This document shows positions 43,657-52,307 of a DNA stretch of 64,000 nt, piece after piece. The notes under the pieces are model-generated. The model did not search any database. It was not told the DNA's origin and was given only the letters and a program-made list of their open reading frames with translations. Within the stretch, counting starts at the first letter, position 1, and the number at the start of each line of letters is the position of its first letter. The DNA is from Pseudomonas sp. PICF141 (GTDB lineage: Bacteria > Pseudomonadota > Gammaproteobacteria > Pseudomonadales > Pseudomonadaceae): positions 40,067-104,066 of the forward strand of contig NZ_MUNM01000059.1 in assembly GCF_002286815.1 (NCBI RefSeq). Direction: 5' to 3'. A program made the position numbers and the translations under genes.

Positions 43657-43736
43657 GGCATGTCTATCCGATAATCAAACGTGCGGAAAATTGACCCGCA
43701 GGTTTACAATCGATGCTCCTGATCAGGAGTATCCCT

Positions 43737-44210
43737 GTGCTGACTCATCTCGATTCCCAAGGTCGCGCCCATATGGTCGACGTCACTGAAAAAAATGTGA
43801 CGTTCCGTGAAGCGACGGCCCAAGCGCTGGTGCGCATGCTGCCCGAAACCCTGCAGTTGATTGTCACGGGCGGCCACCCCAAGGGTGACGTGTTCGCCGT
43901 GGCGCGAATCGCCGGCATCCAGGCGGCGAAAAAAACCAGCGATCTGATTCCTTTGTGCCACCCATTGATGCTCACTGGCGTCAAGGTTGAGCTCAGTGCT
44001 GAAGGCGACGACACCGTGCGCATTGTGGCGCGCTGCAAGTTGTCCGGGCAGACCGGTGTCGAAATGGAAGCGCTGACCGCCGCCAGCGTCGCGGCGCTGA
44101 CCATCTATGACATGTGCAAGGCCGTGGATCGCGGCATGACCATCGAAAGCGTGCGGCTGCTGGAGAAACTCGGCGGCAAGAGCGGCCATTTTCGGGCGGA
44201 TCAGCCATGA
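43737..44210 (+). CDS. moaC: Cyclic pyranopterin monophosphate synthase MoaC
   Basis: A 157-residue enzyme making cyclic pyranopterin monophosphate in molybdenum cofactor synthesis. Typical stretches: AHMVDVTEKNVTFREATA, KTSDLIPLCHPLMLTGVKVE, GVEMEALTAASVAALTIYDM and the catalytic region CKAVDRGMTIE. GTG start at 43737 with CAGGAG 6 nt upstream; this fixes the start against a frame 8 codons longer. Overlaps moaD by 4 nt. Confidence 0.97.
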   Translation: MLTHLDSQGRAHMVDVTEKNVTFREATAQALVRMLPETLQLIVTGGHPKGDVFAVARIAGIQAAKKTSDLIPLCHPLMLTGVKVELSAEGDDTVRIVARCKLSGQTGVEMEALTAASVAALTIYDMCKAVDRGMTIESVRLLEKLGGKSGHFRADQP

Positions 44211-44449
44211 ACATTACCGTGAAGTTTTTCGCCCGCTACCGTGAAGCGCTCGGTGTGGACTCGGTGAAAGTCGACGGTGATTTCGCCACGGTCGACGATG
44301 TGCGCACGCTGCTTGCCCAGCGTGACGGCGCCGAGGTACTGGGCGAGCAAAACCTGATGTGCGCCCGCAACGAAGACCTCTGCCAGCTCGACGAGCCGGT
44401 GAGCGATGGCGATGAAGTGGCGTTTTTTCCGACTGTGACCGGGGGCTGA
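44207..44449 (+). CDS. moaD: Molybdopterin synthase small subunit MoaD
   Basis: An 80-residue ubiquitin-like sulfur carrier (MNITVKFFARYREALGVDSV) ending in the essential Gly-Gly (PTVTGG). It is thiocarboxylated and gives sulfur to precursor Z together with MoaE. ATG overlaps the moaC stop; moaE follows after 3 nt. Confidence 0.96.
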   Translation: MNITVKFFARYREALGVDSVKVDGDFATVDDVRTLLAQRDGAEVLGEQNLMCARNEDLCQLDEPVSDGDEVAFFPTVTGG

Positions 44450-44452
44450 GCC

Positions 44453-44905
44453 ATGGCGATTCGGGTGCAGTCCACACCGTTCGACCCGGGTACTGAAGTC
44501 AACGCCATGCACGCTGCCAATGTGGGCGTGGGAGCAGTGGTGAGTTTTGTCGGCTACGTGCGCGACTTCAATGACGGCCTTGATGTCGCCGGGATGTTTC
44601 TGGAGCACTACCCGGGCATGACCGAAAAAGCCCTGGGCAAGATTGCCGCGCAGGCCGAGCAGCGCTGGCCACTGTTGAAGCTGGAAGTGTTGCACCGCAT
44701 CGGCGCGCTTGAGCCGGGCGAGCCGATCGTGTTCGTCGGCGCCGCCAGCGCCCACCGTCAGGCAGCATTCGATGCCTGTGCCTTTGTCATGGATTATCTG
44801 AAAACCCGCGCGCCGTTCTGGAAGAAAGAAAACACCCCTGACGGGCCGCGTTGGGTAGAGGGGCGTGACAGCGATCATGCGGCGGCGGATCGCTGGAAGC
44901 AGTAA
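44453..44905 (+). CDS. moaE: Molybdopterin synthase catalytic subunit MoaE
   Basis: A 150-residue subunit. Family stretches: VGAVVSFVGYVRDFNDG, EHYPGMTEKAL, HRIGALEPGEPIVFVGAASA, HRQAAFDACAFVMDYLKTRA and PFWKKE, with the active-site lysines in the last two. Third gene of moaCDE. No moaA or moaB is in the window. Confidence 0.96.
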   Translation: MAIRVQSTPFDPGTEVNAMHAANVGVGAVVSFVGYVRDFNDGLDVAGMFLEHYPGMTEKALGKIAAQAEQRWPLLKLEVLHRIGALEPGEPIVFVGAASAHRQAAFDACAFVMDYLKTRAPFWKKENTPDGPRWVEGRDSDHAAADRWKQ

Positions 44906-45264
44906 GCACTCGATCAGTGTTCACAGGTCGATTCCTGAAAAACACTTGAAAGTTAATCGGTTCTTAACCGGTTTGTCGCTTATTCCTTGTGGCGAGCGAG
45001 CTTGCTCCGGGCGGCTTTGGGCTGCGTAGCGGCCGCAAAAATCCGAGCGCCACGTCTCAAGCCGGAGCAAGCGCCTCGCCACAGGCTTGTCGCCGGCTCA
45101 AGACGCTCGTGAACAGCAGCGTGTAGACTGGCGGGCAACCGGTATCAGACCAACAGTGGTCGCGCTTGCCACCAGTCGGCATATCGAAGACAACATCAGT
45201 GCGGAACAGCCGCTGCAAGCGCAGCCGCTGACGAGCTGATCTACAGAAACAAAAGGGAAACGCG
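44906..45264. other. 359-bp region between moaE and dsbB with a REP variant
   Basis: Contains a REP-like pair at 44988-45083 (GTGGCGAGCGAGCTTGCTCC and the partly matched inverse GGAGCAAGCGCCTCGCCACA, with an imperfect right arm). The remaining bases up to dsbB show no gene; the dsbB promoter should be here. Confidence 0.7.
44988..45083. repeat. REP variant, GGCGAGCGAGCTTGCTCC type
   Basis: Left arm TTGTGGCGAGCGAGCTTGCT, right arm AGCAAGCGCCTCGCCACAG, with the inner pair GCTGCGTAGC. The right arm has lost a few bases, so the pair is decayed. Confidence 0.8.
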
Positions 45265-45774
45265 ATGAGCGAGGAAACCATGCGGTTGGGACGTGAACGG
45301 CGCTATCTGGTGTTGCTGGGCATCATCTGTCTGGCGCTGATCGGTGGCGCGCTGTACATGCAAGTGGCTTTGGGCGAGGCACCGTGCCCGCTGTGCATCC
45401 TGCAACGCTATGCATTGTTGCTGATTGCGCTGTTCGCCTTTATCGGCGCGGCGATGCGCACCCGCCGCAACGTCACGCTGTTCGAAACGTTGGTGGTGAT
45501 CTGCGCCATTGCGGGCGCGGGGGTGGCCGGGCATCACGTCTATACCCAGTTTTACCCGGCGGTCAGTTGTGGCGTCGATGTGTTGCAGCCGATCGTCGAC
45601 GGCCTGCCGCTGGCGAAGATCTTTCCACTGGGTTTCCAGGTCGATGGCTTCTGCTCTACGCCTTACCCGCCGATCCTCGGCTTGTCCCTGGCCCAGTGGG
45701 CACTGCTGGCTTTCGTGTTGATCGTGGTGTTGGTGCCGCTGCTCACTTTGCGTAATCGCACAGCCCTGCGCTGA
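45265..45774 (+). CDS. dsbB: Disulfide bond formation protein B
   Basis: A 169-residue inner-membrane quinone reductase that reoxidises DsbA. Four helices; first periplasmic cysteine pair C41/C44 in APCPLCILQRYAL, second pair C101 (AVSCGVDVLQ) and C129 (DGFCSTPYPP). The arginine after the CxxC (LQRY) is the conserved quinone-interacting residue. It lies just before the cytochrome bo oxidase genes, which drain the ubiquinol DsbB produces. Ends in a strong terminator. Confidence 0.95.
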   Translation: MSEETMRLGRERRYLVLLGIICLALIGGALYMQVALGEAPCPLCILQRYALLLIALFAFIGAAMRTRRNVTLFETLVVICAIAGAGVAGHHVYTQFYPAVSCGVDVLQPIVDGLPLAKIFPLGFQVDGFCSTPYPPILGLSLAQWALLAFVLIVVLVPLLTLRNRTALR

Positions 45775-45803
45775 GTCGGTACGCCAGACCGTTACAGGCA
45801 AAA

Positions 45804-45842
45804 AAAACGCCCCGGTTCTCGTTGAGAGACCGGGGCGTTTTG
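45804..45842 (+). terminator. Rho-independent terminator after dsbB
   Basis: Stem AAACGCCCCGGTTCTC / GAGAGACCGGGGCGTTT with a 3-4 nt loop and an A tract on one side, T tract on the other; it could work in both directions. Confidence 0.92.
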
Positions 45843-46600
45843 CATATTTGCAGGTCAAGTAAAACGCCTTGATGCTCGACAAGAAAGGATGCGACACGTG
45901 TGCGACACGTTGTCACAGCTTGAGTGTCGCCAGGCATTTCAAATTGCTGATTGAGGGCATCGCTTCGCAGCAAAAACCTGCTCTTCCAGGCGCTGTCGGT
46001 TTCAATGCTCGTCGGTCGAAACAGGCAGTTTTAACGGGGCCTGGAAAATTGCCAAAGCCCTTGTCACATACGGGGTAGAGCAGGGTCGAATGCGAGCGCA
46101 GAGCCTTGGAAGCTGTCTGAACTTCGCGTGGTAGACCTACTATTTTTGGTGTTTTTGTTGAGAATGAATTTCGATACCATGGCGCACTTTTGCAGAAGCC
46201 GTTAGTGATTGTTGTCGGGACGGATATAAATTATTTCGGGATGAGACATGGTTTATGAATCGCTACATATCTACAATCGCCCGCACTGAATTCCCGGCAC
46301 TGCTCACCCTTGCTCAGGTGCATGAGCAGAATCAGGGTGTCGAGAGGCCCGATGGCTTCGTGCGACTCCCAGGTGTCGGTGCCTTCCGACTATCCGCACC
46401 AAATGGAATTGGTCTGTAACAAGGCCCTTGACCACGAATTCGAATAAGAACTCACCGCAGGCCCGGCAATTGTCGAACCGCGTCTGACGCGCGACGGGCA
46501 GGCCCTTATTCAATCCAAGAAAAATGCCAACCCTTGGCAGGGTGAAGTGTTGGCGATCAAAACCCAACTGCATTGCGCAAGCTGCTTTAGAGGTCGTGAG
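45843..46600. other. 758-bp region upstream of the cyo operon
   Basis: No convincing gene. It should hold the cyoABCDE promoter; GAGAATGAATTTCGATA at about 46159-46175 partly resembles a Fur-type box. A short frame from the ATG at 46255 (about 54 codons) has no recognisable protein features. Confidence 0.5.
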
Positions 46601-47545
46601 ATGAGTAAAAACAGGTACCCCAGACTACTAGGCTTATTGCCGCTGCTCGGCACTCTGTTGCTGGGAGGCTGCAACATGACCTTGCTCGATCCCAAGGGCC
46701 AGGTCGGCCTGGATGAGCGAAACCTGATCATCACCGCAACGCTGCTGATGCTGTTGGTCGTCGTGCCGGTCATCGTCATGACCTTCCTGTTCGCCTGGAA
46801 ATACCGCGCTTCCAACAAGGACGCTGTCTACACGCCGAAATGGTCGCACTCCACCAAGATCGAAGTGGCGGTGTGGACTATTCCGGTACTGATCATCATT
46901 GCTCTGGGTTACATCACCTACAAGTCGACCCACGCCCTGGATCCTTACAAACCGCTGGAATCCGACGTCAAGCCAGTCACCATTGAAGTGGTCGCGCTGG
47001 ACTGGAAGTGGCTGTTCATCTACCCGGAACAAGGTATCGCCACGGTCAACAAGATCGTGTTCCCGGCGCACACGCCGATCAACTTCAAGGTGACTTCGGA
47101 CGCCGTGATGAACTCGTTCTTCATCCCGGCCCTGGGCGGCCAGATCTACGCGATGGCGGGCATGCAGACCAAACTGCACCTGATCGCCAACCAGAACGCT
47201 GAAATGGACGGTATCTCCGCCAACTACAGCGGCGCGGGTTTCACCGGCATGAAATTCAAGGCGATCGCCACTTCTCAGGAAGATTTCGACGCCTGGGTAA
47301 GCGAAGTCAAAAAGGCACCTAAACAGCTTGAACAAGCTGAATACGCAGCCCTTGCCAAGCAAAGCCAGAACAACCCAGTCGAGCTCTACTCCTCGGTCAC
47401 GCCGAACCTGTTCCAGATCATCGTCGACAAGTACGAAGGCATGAAACCGGGTCCGAAGGTCAAGCACGAGAAGAAAGAGAAAGAAGTGGCCCATATGGAA
47501 GGGATGGACATGAGCTCGCATTCAGCTGCCGGGGCAGAGGAGTAA
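46601..47545 (+). CDS. cyoA: Cytochrome bo3 ubiquinol oxidase subunit II
   Basis: A 314-residue lipoprotein subunit: lipobox LLLGGC, two membrane helices (ATLLMLLVVVPVIVMTFLFA; EVAVWTIPVLIIIALGYIT) and a periplasmic cupredoxin-like domain lacking the CuA ligands, as usual for quinol oxidases (VVALDWKWLFIYPEQGIATV). C-terminal tail is Lys/Glu-rich with a histidine/methionine-containing end. ATG at 46601 follows AGAGGT. First of cyoABCDE. Confidence 0.97.
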   Translation: MSKNRYPRLLGLLPLLGTLLLGGCNMTLLDPKGQVGLDERNLIITATLLMLLVVVPVIVMTFLFAWKYRASNKDAVYTPKWSHSTKIEVAVWTIPVLIIIALGYITYKSTHALDPYKPLESDVKPVTIEVVALDWKWLFIYPEQGIATVNKIVFPAHTPINFKVTSDAVMNSFFIPALGGQIYAMAGMQTKLHLIANQNAEMDGISANYSGAGFTGMKFKAIATSQEDFDAWVSEVKKAPKQLEQAEYAALAKQSQNNPVELYSSVTPNLFQIIVDKYEGMKPGPKVKHEKKEKEVAHMEGMDMSSHSAAGAEE

Positions 47546-47548
47546 ACG

Positions 47549-49579
47549 ATGTTTGGTAAATTAAGTTGGGAAGCGGTCCCGTTCCACGAACCGATCGTGA
47601 TGGTAACCATCGCCATGATCGCGCTCGGTGGTCTGGCGCTGTTCGCTGCAATCACCTACTTCAAGAAGTGGACGTATCTGTGGACCGAGTGGCTGACGTC
47701 GGTCGACCACAAGAAAATCGGCGTGATGTACATCATCGTCGCCATGATCATGCTGCTGCGCGGTTTTGCCGACGCCATCATGATGCGTACCCAGTTGGCC
47801 ATGGCCACCGAGGGTTCGCCTGGCTACCTGCCACCTGAACACTATGACCAGATCTTCACCGCTCACGGTGTGATCATGATCATCTTCATGGCGATGCCAT
47901 TCTTCACCGGCCTGATGAACCTTGCAGTGCCGCTGCAGATCGGCGCGCGTGACGTTGCCTATCCGTTCCTGAACTCCCTGAGCTTCTGGCTGCTGGTGTC
48001 CGGCGTGGTGCTGATCAACCTGTCCCTGGGCGTCGGCGAATTCGCCAAGACCGGCTGGGTTGCCTATCCGCCGCTGTCGGGTCTGCAATACAGCCCGGGC
48101 GTGGGGATGGATTACTACATCTGGGCGCTACAGCTATCCGGGCTAGGTACTACGCTGACGGGGGTCAACTTCCTGGCCACCGTGCTGAAAATGCGTACCC
48201 CGGGCATGAAGCTGATGGACATGCCGATCTTCACCTGGACCTGCACCTGGGCCAACGTCCTGATCGTGGCTTCGTTCCCGATCCTGACCGCTACCCTGGC
48301 ACTGCTGACGCTTGACCGTTACATGGATTTCCACATTTTCACCAATGAACTTGGTGGCAATCCGATGATGTACGTCAACCTGTTCTGGGCCTGGGGTCAC
48401 CCCGAGGTTTACATCCTGATTCTGCCGGCGTTCGGGATCTTCTCCGAAGTCATCTCGACCTTCACCGGCAAGAAACTGTTCGGCCACCATTCGATGATCT
48501 ACGCCAGTGGCGCGATCTCGATCCTGGGCTTCATGGTCTGGCTGCACCACTTCTTCACCATGGGTTCGGGTGCCAGCGTCAACGCCTTCTTCGGTCTGGC
48601 GACGATGCTGATTTCCATCCCGACGGGTGTGAAACTATTCAACTGGTTGTTCACCATCTATCAAGGCCGTCTGCGGTTCACCAGCCAGGTTCTCTGGACC
48701 CTGGGCTTTATGGTGACCTTCGCCATCGGCGGCATGACTGGCGTATTGCTGGCCATTCCGGGTGCCGACTTCGTTCTGCACAACAGCCTGTTCGTGATCG
48801 CGCACTTCCATAACGTGATCATCGGCGGCGCGGTATTCGGCTACATCGCAGGTTTCGCGTTCTACTTCCCGAAAGCGTTCGGCTTCAAGCTGCACGAAGG
48901 CTGGGGCAAGGCAGCATTCTGGTTCTGGATCAGCGGCTTCTTCGTCGCGTTCATGCCGCTCTATGCACTGGGCTTCATGGGCATGACCCGTCGTCTGAAC
49001 GCCACCACCAACCCTGAATGGGTGCCGTACCTGTACGTTGCCATGTTCGGTGCGCTGATGATCGCCGTCGGTATCGCCTGCCAGTTGATCCAGCTCTACG
49101 TCAGTATCCGTGACCGCAAGCTGCCGCAGAACATGTGTGAACATGGCGACCCGTGGAATGCCCATACCCTGGAATGGTCGACTTCCTCGCCACCACCGTT
49201 CTACAACTTTGCCGTGCTGCCAAAAGCAGAAACCATCGACCCGTTCACCGAAGCCAAGGAAAACGGCACCGCCTACAAGGCTCCGGCCAGGTACGAGCCG
49301 ATCCACATGCCAAACAACACCGCCACCGGTGTGGTCATGGGGGCTCTGTTGACCGTGTTCGGTTTCGCGATGATCTGGCACATCTGGTGGTTGGCCATCG
49401 CAAGCCTGGTCGGCACTGTCGTGTACTTCGTGATCCACGCTGCACGTGATGATCAAGGCTATATGGTGCCGGTCGACGTAATCGAGCGCATCGAAGCCGA
49501 GCAGCACAAGCGTCTGGTAGCGGCCGGGAAAGTTCCAGCCACCGCCACCCGTGTTGAAACCTCGTTGGAACAGGCTTAA
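47549..49579 (+). CDS. cyoB: Cytochrome bo3 ubiquinol oxidase subunit I
   Basis: A 676-residue catalytic subunit with about 15 helices binding heme b, heme o3 and CuB. Visible: YDQIFTAHGVIMIIFMAMPF (heme b histidine), the CuB/tyrosine stretch WAWGHPEVYILILPAFG, GHHSMIYASGAISILGFMVW-like SMIYASGAISILGFMVWLHH and the paired heme histidines in FVIAHFHNVIIGG. Proton-pumping terminal oxidase. Starts 3 nt after cyoA. Confidence 0.98.
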   Translation: MFGKLSWEAVPFHEPIVMVTIAMIALGGLALFAAITYFKKWTYLWTEWLTSVDHKKIGVMYIIVAMIMLLRGFADAIMMRTQLAMATEGSPGYLPPEHYDQIFTAHGVIMIIFMAMPFFTGLMNLAVPLQIGARDVAYPFLNSLSFWLLVSGVVLINLSLGVGEFAKTGWVAYPPLSGLQYSPGVGMDYYIWALQLSGLGTTLTGVNFLATVLKMRTPGMKLMDMPIFTWTCTWANVLIVASFPILTATLALLTLDRYMDFHIFTNELGGNPMMYVNLFWAWGHPEVYILILPAFGIFSEVISTFTGKKLFGHHSMIYASGAISILGFMVWLHHFFTMGSGASVNAFFGLATMLISIPTGVKLFNWLFTIYQGRLRFTSQVLWTLGFMVTFAIGGMTGVLLAIPGADFVLHNSLFVIAHFHNVIIGGAVFGYIAGFAFYFPKAFGFKLHEGWGKAAFWFWISGFFVAFMPLYALGFMGMTRRLNATTNPEWVPYLYVAMFGALMIAVGIACQLIQLYVSIRDRKLPQNMCEHGDPWNAHTLEWSTSSPPPFYNFAVLPKAETIDPFTEAKENGTAYKAPARYEPIHMPNNTATGVVMGALLTVFGFAMIWHIWWLAIASLVGTVVYFVIHAARDDQGYMVPVDVIERIEAEQHKRLVAAGKVPATATRVETSLEQA

Positions 49580-49582
49580 ACC

Positions 49583-50209
49583 ATGTCGAACTTAGTGACC
49601 AATGCTGGACACACCCATGTCGATGGACATGGGCATGATGACCATCACCACGACTCGGGCGAGATGACCGTATTCGGTTTCTGGCTCTACCTGATGACCG
49701 ACTGCATTCTGTTTGCGTCGATCTTCGCGGTGTACGCGGTACTGGTTAACAACGTAGCGGGTGGCCCGTCGGGCCACGACATCTTCGAGCTGCCATACGT
49801 ACTGGGCGAAACCGCTCTGCTGCTGTTCAGCTCGATCACCTACGGCTTCGCCATGCTGGCGTTGTTCAAGGGCAAAAAGAACCAGGTACTGGGCTGGCTG
49901 GGCATGACCTTCCTGTTCGGTGCCGGCTTTATCGCCATGGAGATCAACGAGTTCCACGTACTGATCGCCGAAGGCTTCGGCCCTAGCCGCAGCGGCTTCC
50001 TGTCCGGGTTCTTCACCCTGGTCGGCACCCACGGTCTGCACGTGACCAGCGGTCTGATCTGGATGGCCATCATGATGTATCAGGTGCAGAAAAACGGCCT
50101 GACGGCGACCAACAAGACCCGTCTGAGCTGCCTGAGCCTGTTCTGGCACTTCCTGGACGTTGTGTGGATCTGTGTATTCACCGTTGTTTATCTGATGGGG
50201 ACTATGTAA
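49583..50209 (+). CDS. cyoC: Cytochrome bo3 ubiquinol oxidase subunit III
   Basis: A 208-residue, five-helix subunit. N-terminal histidine-rich stretch (HVDGHGHDDHHHDSGE), then FGFWLYLMTDCILFASIFAV and the typical SGFFTLVGTHGLHVTSGLIW. Structural subunit. Directly abuts cyoD. Confidence 0.97.
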   Translation: MSNLVTNAGHTHVDGHGHDDHHHDSGEMTVFGFWLYLMTDCILFASIFAVYAVLVNNVAGGPSGHDIFELPYVLGETALLLFSSITYGFAMLALFKGKKNQVLGWLGMTFLFGAGFIAMEINEFHVLIAEGFGPSRSGFLSGFFTLVGTHGLHVTSGLIWMAIMMYQVQKNGLTATNKTRLSCLSLFWHFLDVVWICVFTVVYLMGTM

Positions 50210-50545
50210 ATGGCTAACGCTCATTCCCACGATGGCCACGAAGCCAACCACGGCAGCGTAAAGTCCTACGCCATCGGCTTCATCCTGTCGGTGATCCTGA
50301 CCGTCATTCCTTTTGGCCTGGTGATGTACCCATCCCTGCCGAAAGCCATGACCCTGTGGATCGTTCTGGCCTTCGCTGTGATCCAGGTGCTGGTGCACCT
50401 GGTTTACTTCCTCCACCTGGACCGCTCCGCCGCCCAGCGTAACAACGTGGTTGCGTTTGTTTTCGCCGCGATCGTAATCGTCCTGTTGGTCGGCCTGTCG
50501 CTGTGGATCATGTTCAGCATCCACACCAACATGATGGCGAAGTGA
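50210..50545 (+). CDS. cyoD: Cytochrome bo3 ubiquinol oxidase subunit IV
   Basis: A 111-residue subunit with three helices (SYAIGFILSVILTVIPFGLV; LWIVLAFAVIQVLVHLVYFL; FVFAAIVIVLLVGLSLWIMF). It helps CuB insertion and assembly. Starts on the base after the cyoC stop. Confidence 0.96.
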   Translation: MANAHSHDGHEANHGSVKSYAIGFILSVILTVIPFGLVMYPSLPKAMTLWIVLAFAVIQVLVHLVYFLHLDRSAAQRNNVVAFVFAAIVIVLLVGLSLWIMFSIHTNMMAK

Positions 50546-50556
50546 GGTAAGTCCGC

Positions 50557-51444
50557 ATGTCCCTCAAGCACTTTATCCAAATCACCAAACCGGGGATCAT
50601 TTTCGGTAACGTGCTTTCTGTGGCAGGCGGATTTTTCCTGGCCTCCAAAGGGCATGTCGATCTGGCCATTTTCCTGGCCGCCATGATCGGCACGTCCCTG
50701 GTGGTGGCTTCCGGTTGCGTGTTCAACAACTGCATCGACCGCGACATTGACCTTAAGATGGAACGCACCAAGAACCGTGCGCTGGTCCAGGGCCTGATTT
50801 CGCTGAAATTGGCCTTGGTGTTCGCAACGGTGCTGGGCGTGGCCGGGGTGGCGCTGCTGTACAAAGTGGCCAACCCGCTGGCCGCATTGTTCGCGGTAAT
50901 CGGTTTTGTCATCTACGTCGGTTTCTACAGCCTGTACCTCAAGCGTAAGTCGGTTCACGGCACGCTGGTGGGCAGTCTGTCGGGGGCGATGCCGCCGGTG
51001 ATTGGCTACGTGGCTGTGACTAACAGCTTCGACATGGCCGCACTGACGCTGCTGGTGATGTTCAGCCTGTGGCAGATGCCGCATTCCTACGCCATCGCAA
51101 TCTTCCGCTTCAACGATTACCTGGCCGCATCGATTCCGGTGCTGCCAGTCAAGCGCGGAATTGAAGTGGCCAAGAAGCATATCCTGCTCTACATCCTGGC
51201 GTTCCTCGTGGCGACCTTGATGCTGACCTTCAGCGGCTACGCCGGCATGAGCTACCTCGCCGTCGCCGCGGCCATGGGCATGTACTGGTTGTACATGGCC
51301 TGGACCGGTTACAAGGCAGTGGATGACACGGTCTGGGCACGCAAGCTGTTCGTGTTCTCGATCTTCACCATTACCGCGTTGAGCGTAATGATGTCGCTGG
51401 ACTTCAAAGTGCCGAGTGAGCTGTTGCTGACTTACGCGCCTTAA
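50557..51444 (+). CDS. cyoE: Protoheme IX farnesyltransferase (heme o synthase)
   Basis: A 295-residue UbiA-family prenyltransferase making heme o for CyoB. The first Asp-rich motif is in NNCIDRDIDLKMERTKNRAL, the second around YSLYLKRKSVHGTLVGSLSG; nine helices. Completes the cyo operon, with a strong terminator after it. Confidence 0.97.
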   Translation: MSLKHFIQITKPGIIFGNVLSVAGGFFLASKGHVDLAIFLAAMIGTSLVVASGCVFNNCIDRDIDLKMERTKNRALVQGLISLKLALVFATVLGVAGVALLYKVANPLAALFAVIGFVIYVGFYSLYLKRKSVHGTLVGSLSGAMPPVIGYVAVTNSFDMAALTLLVMFSLWQMPHSYAIAIFRFNDYLAASIPVLPVKRGIEVAKKHILLYILAFLVATLMLTFSGYAGMSYLAVAAAMGMYWLYMAWTGYKAVDDTVWARKLFVFSIFTITALSVMMSLDFKVPSELLLTYAP

Positions 51445-51458
51445 GCTTCGGATGCTGT

Positions 51459-51500
51459 AAAAAAAGCCCCGCCCTTCGAGAGAAGGGCGGGGCTTTTTTA
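51459..51500. terminator. Bidirectional terminator between cyoE and the small unknown gene
   Basis: Stem AAAAAGCCCCGCCCTTC / GAAGGGCGGGGCTTTTT with A and T tracts on the two sides; serves both converging genes. Confidence 0.93.
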
Positions 51501-51507
51501 TTTAGCG

Positions 51508-51759
51508 TTACTGCGCGGCGATGCTGTAGCCGTCGAACGCAGTTTGCTGCTGCAGTGCGGTGATAATGTTCTTGCGGTTGACCGCTTGTTCCGCCCCGGC
51601 ATTGTCCAGGAACGTCTCGCTTTCCAGCTCCGCTTCTTCGCCTTCGCCGACGAAAGTGAAACCCAGGAATTCCAGTGCTTCACGGTCAACGTTCAGGCGC
51701 GAGCGCGGGGTGCGCAGGGGCAGGGTGACGCTGATGCCGTCCTTGCTGATGGTGAACAC
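51508..51759 (-). CDS. Small protein of unknown function (83 aa)
   Basis: A GTG-started frame encoding an acidic 83-residue protein with strand-rich start (MFTISKDGISVTLPLRTPRS) and a helical end (NRKNIITALQQQTAFDGYSI). It follows the upstream gene after a single base, so the two are almost certainly one unit. No family recognised. Confidence 0.7.
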   Translation of the reverse strand: MFTISKDGISVTLPLRTPRSRLNVDREALEFLGFTFVGEGEEAELESETFLDNAGAEQAVNRKNIITALQQQTAFDGYSIAAQ

Positions 51760-51760
51760 T

Positions 51761-52216
51761 TCAACTAACTTCTTTTTTGGCGCGAGCCGCTTTGCTCTTG
51801 CCGCTGCTCGGGTTGCTGATGGCCTGGTGAGTCTGGTTCAGCACTTTCAGCGCCAGGCCATAAACGATTTCCTGAAACGCCGGGTCGTCCTTGAAGCTGG
51901 ACAGAATGCGGCTGATCGGGAATTTGCTGCTCAGGTCTTCCAGGGCGGCAATGTCGGCCGCTTCGGCGTCTTTCAGTTGCTTGAGTTTGCCCATCAATTC
52001 GTAGGCTTTATCGTCGTCGAAGCTGTCGTGAGCCTGGCGAATCGCGGCGCGCAGTTCGCGGATCTGGTCGCTTTCCCGGGTGGATTGAAAAGCATCCAGA
52101 ACCATCTCGCTGATGGTTTTGGCCTGAGGCACGTGTTGTGAAAGATTGATGGAGTTTTCGTATTCCGCTTTGGACGACAAGGTGACTACGGATTCAGCGG
52201 TATTGGAATCGGACAT
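51761..52216 (-). CDS. Protein of unknown function (151 aa)
   Basis: An acidic, mostly helical protein (TISEMVLDAFQSTRESDQIR; ELRAAIRQAHDSFDDDKAYE; LMGKLKQLKDAEAADIAALE) with a Lys/Arg-rich C-terminal tail (GKSKAARAKKE). No signal peptide or membrane helix. No family recognised. Paired with the 83-residue protein that follows; the pair lies between cyo and a two-component system. Confidence 0.75.
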   Translation of the reverse strand: MSDSNTAESVVTLSSKAEYENSINLSQHVPQAKTISEMVLDAFQSTRESDQIRELRAAIRQAHDSFDDDKAYELMGKLKQLKDAEAADIAALEDLSSKFPISRILSSFKDDPAFQEIVYGLALKVLNQTHQAISNPSSGKSKAARAKKEVS

Positions 52217-52307
52217 TGAAATTTCACTACTTCTTTTAACTTGGATTGAGGCGAGAAAGCACGAGGCCTTTTCAGGCCGCCTAATCTATTGGACCGGCGC
52301 TGCGTTG

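Noticed and set aside
2041..45083. Arrays of palindromes as a CRISPR
   Set aside because: The repeats are dispersed REP pairs with no regular spacers and no cas genes.
46255..46419. 54-codon frame before cyoA
   Set aside because: No family features, no clear ribosome-binding site, and it ends far from cyoA.
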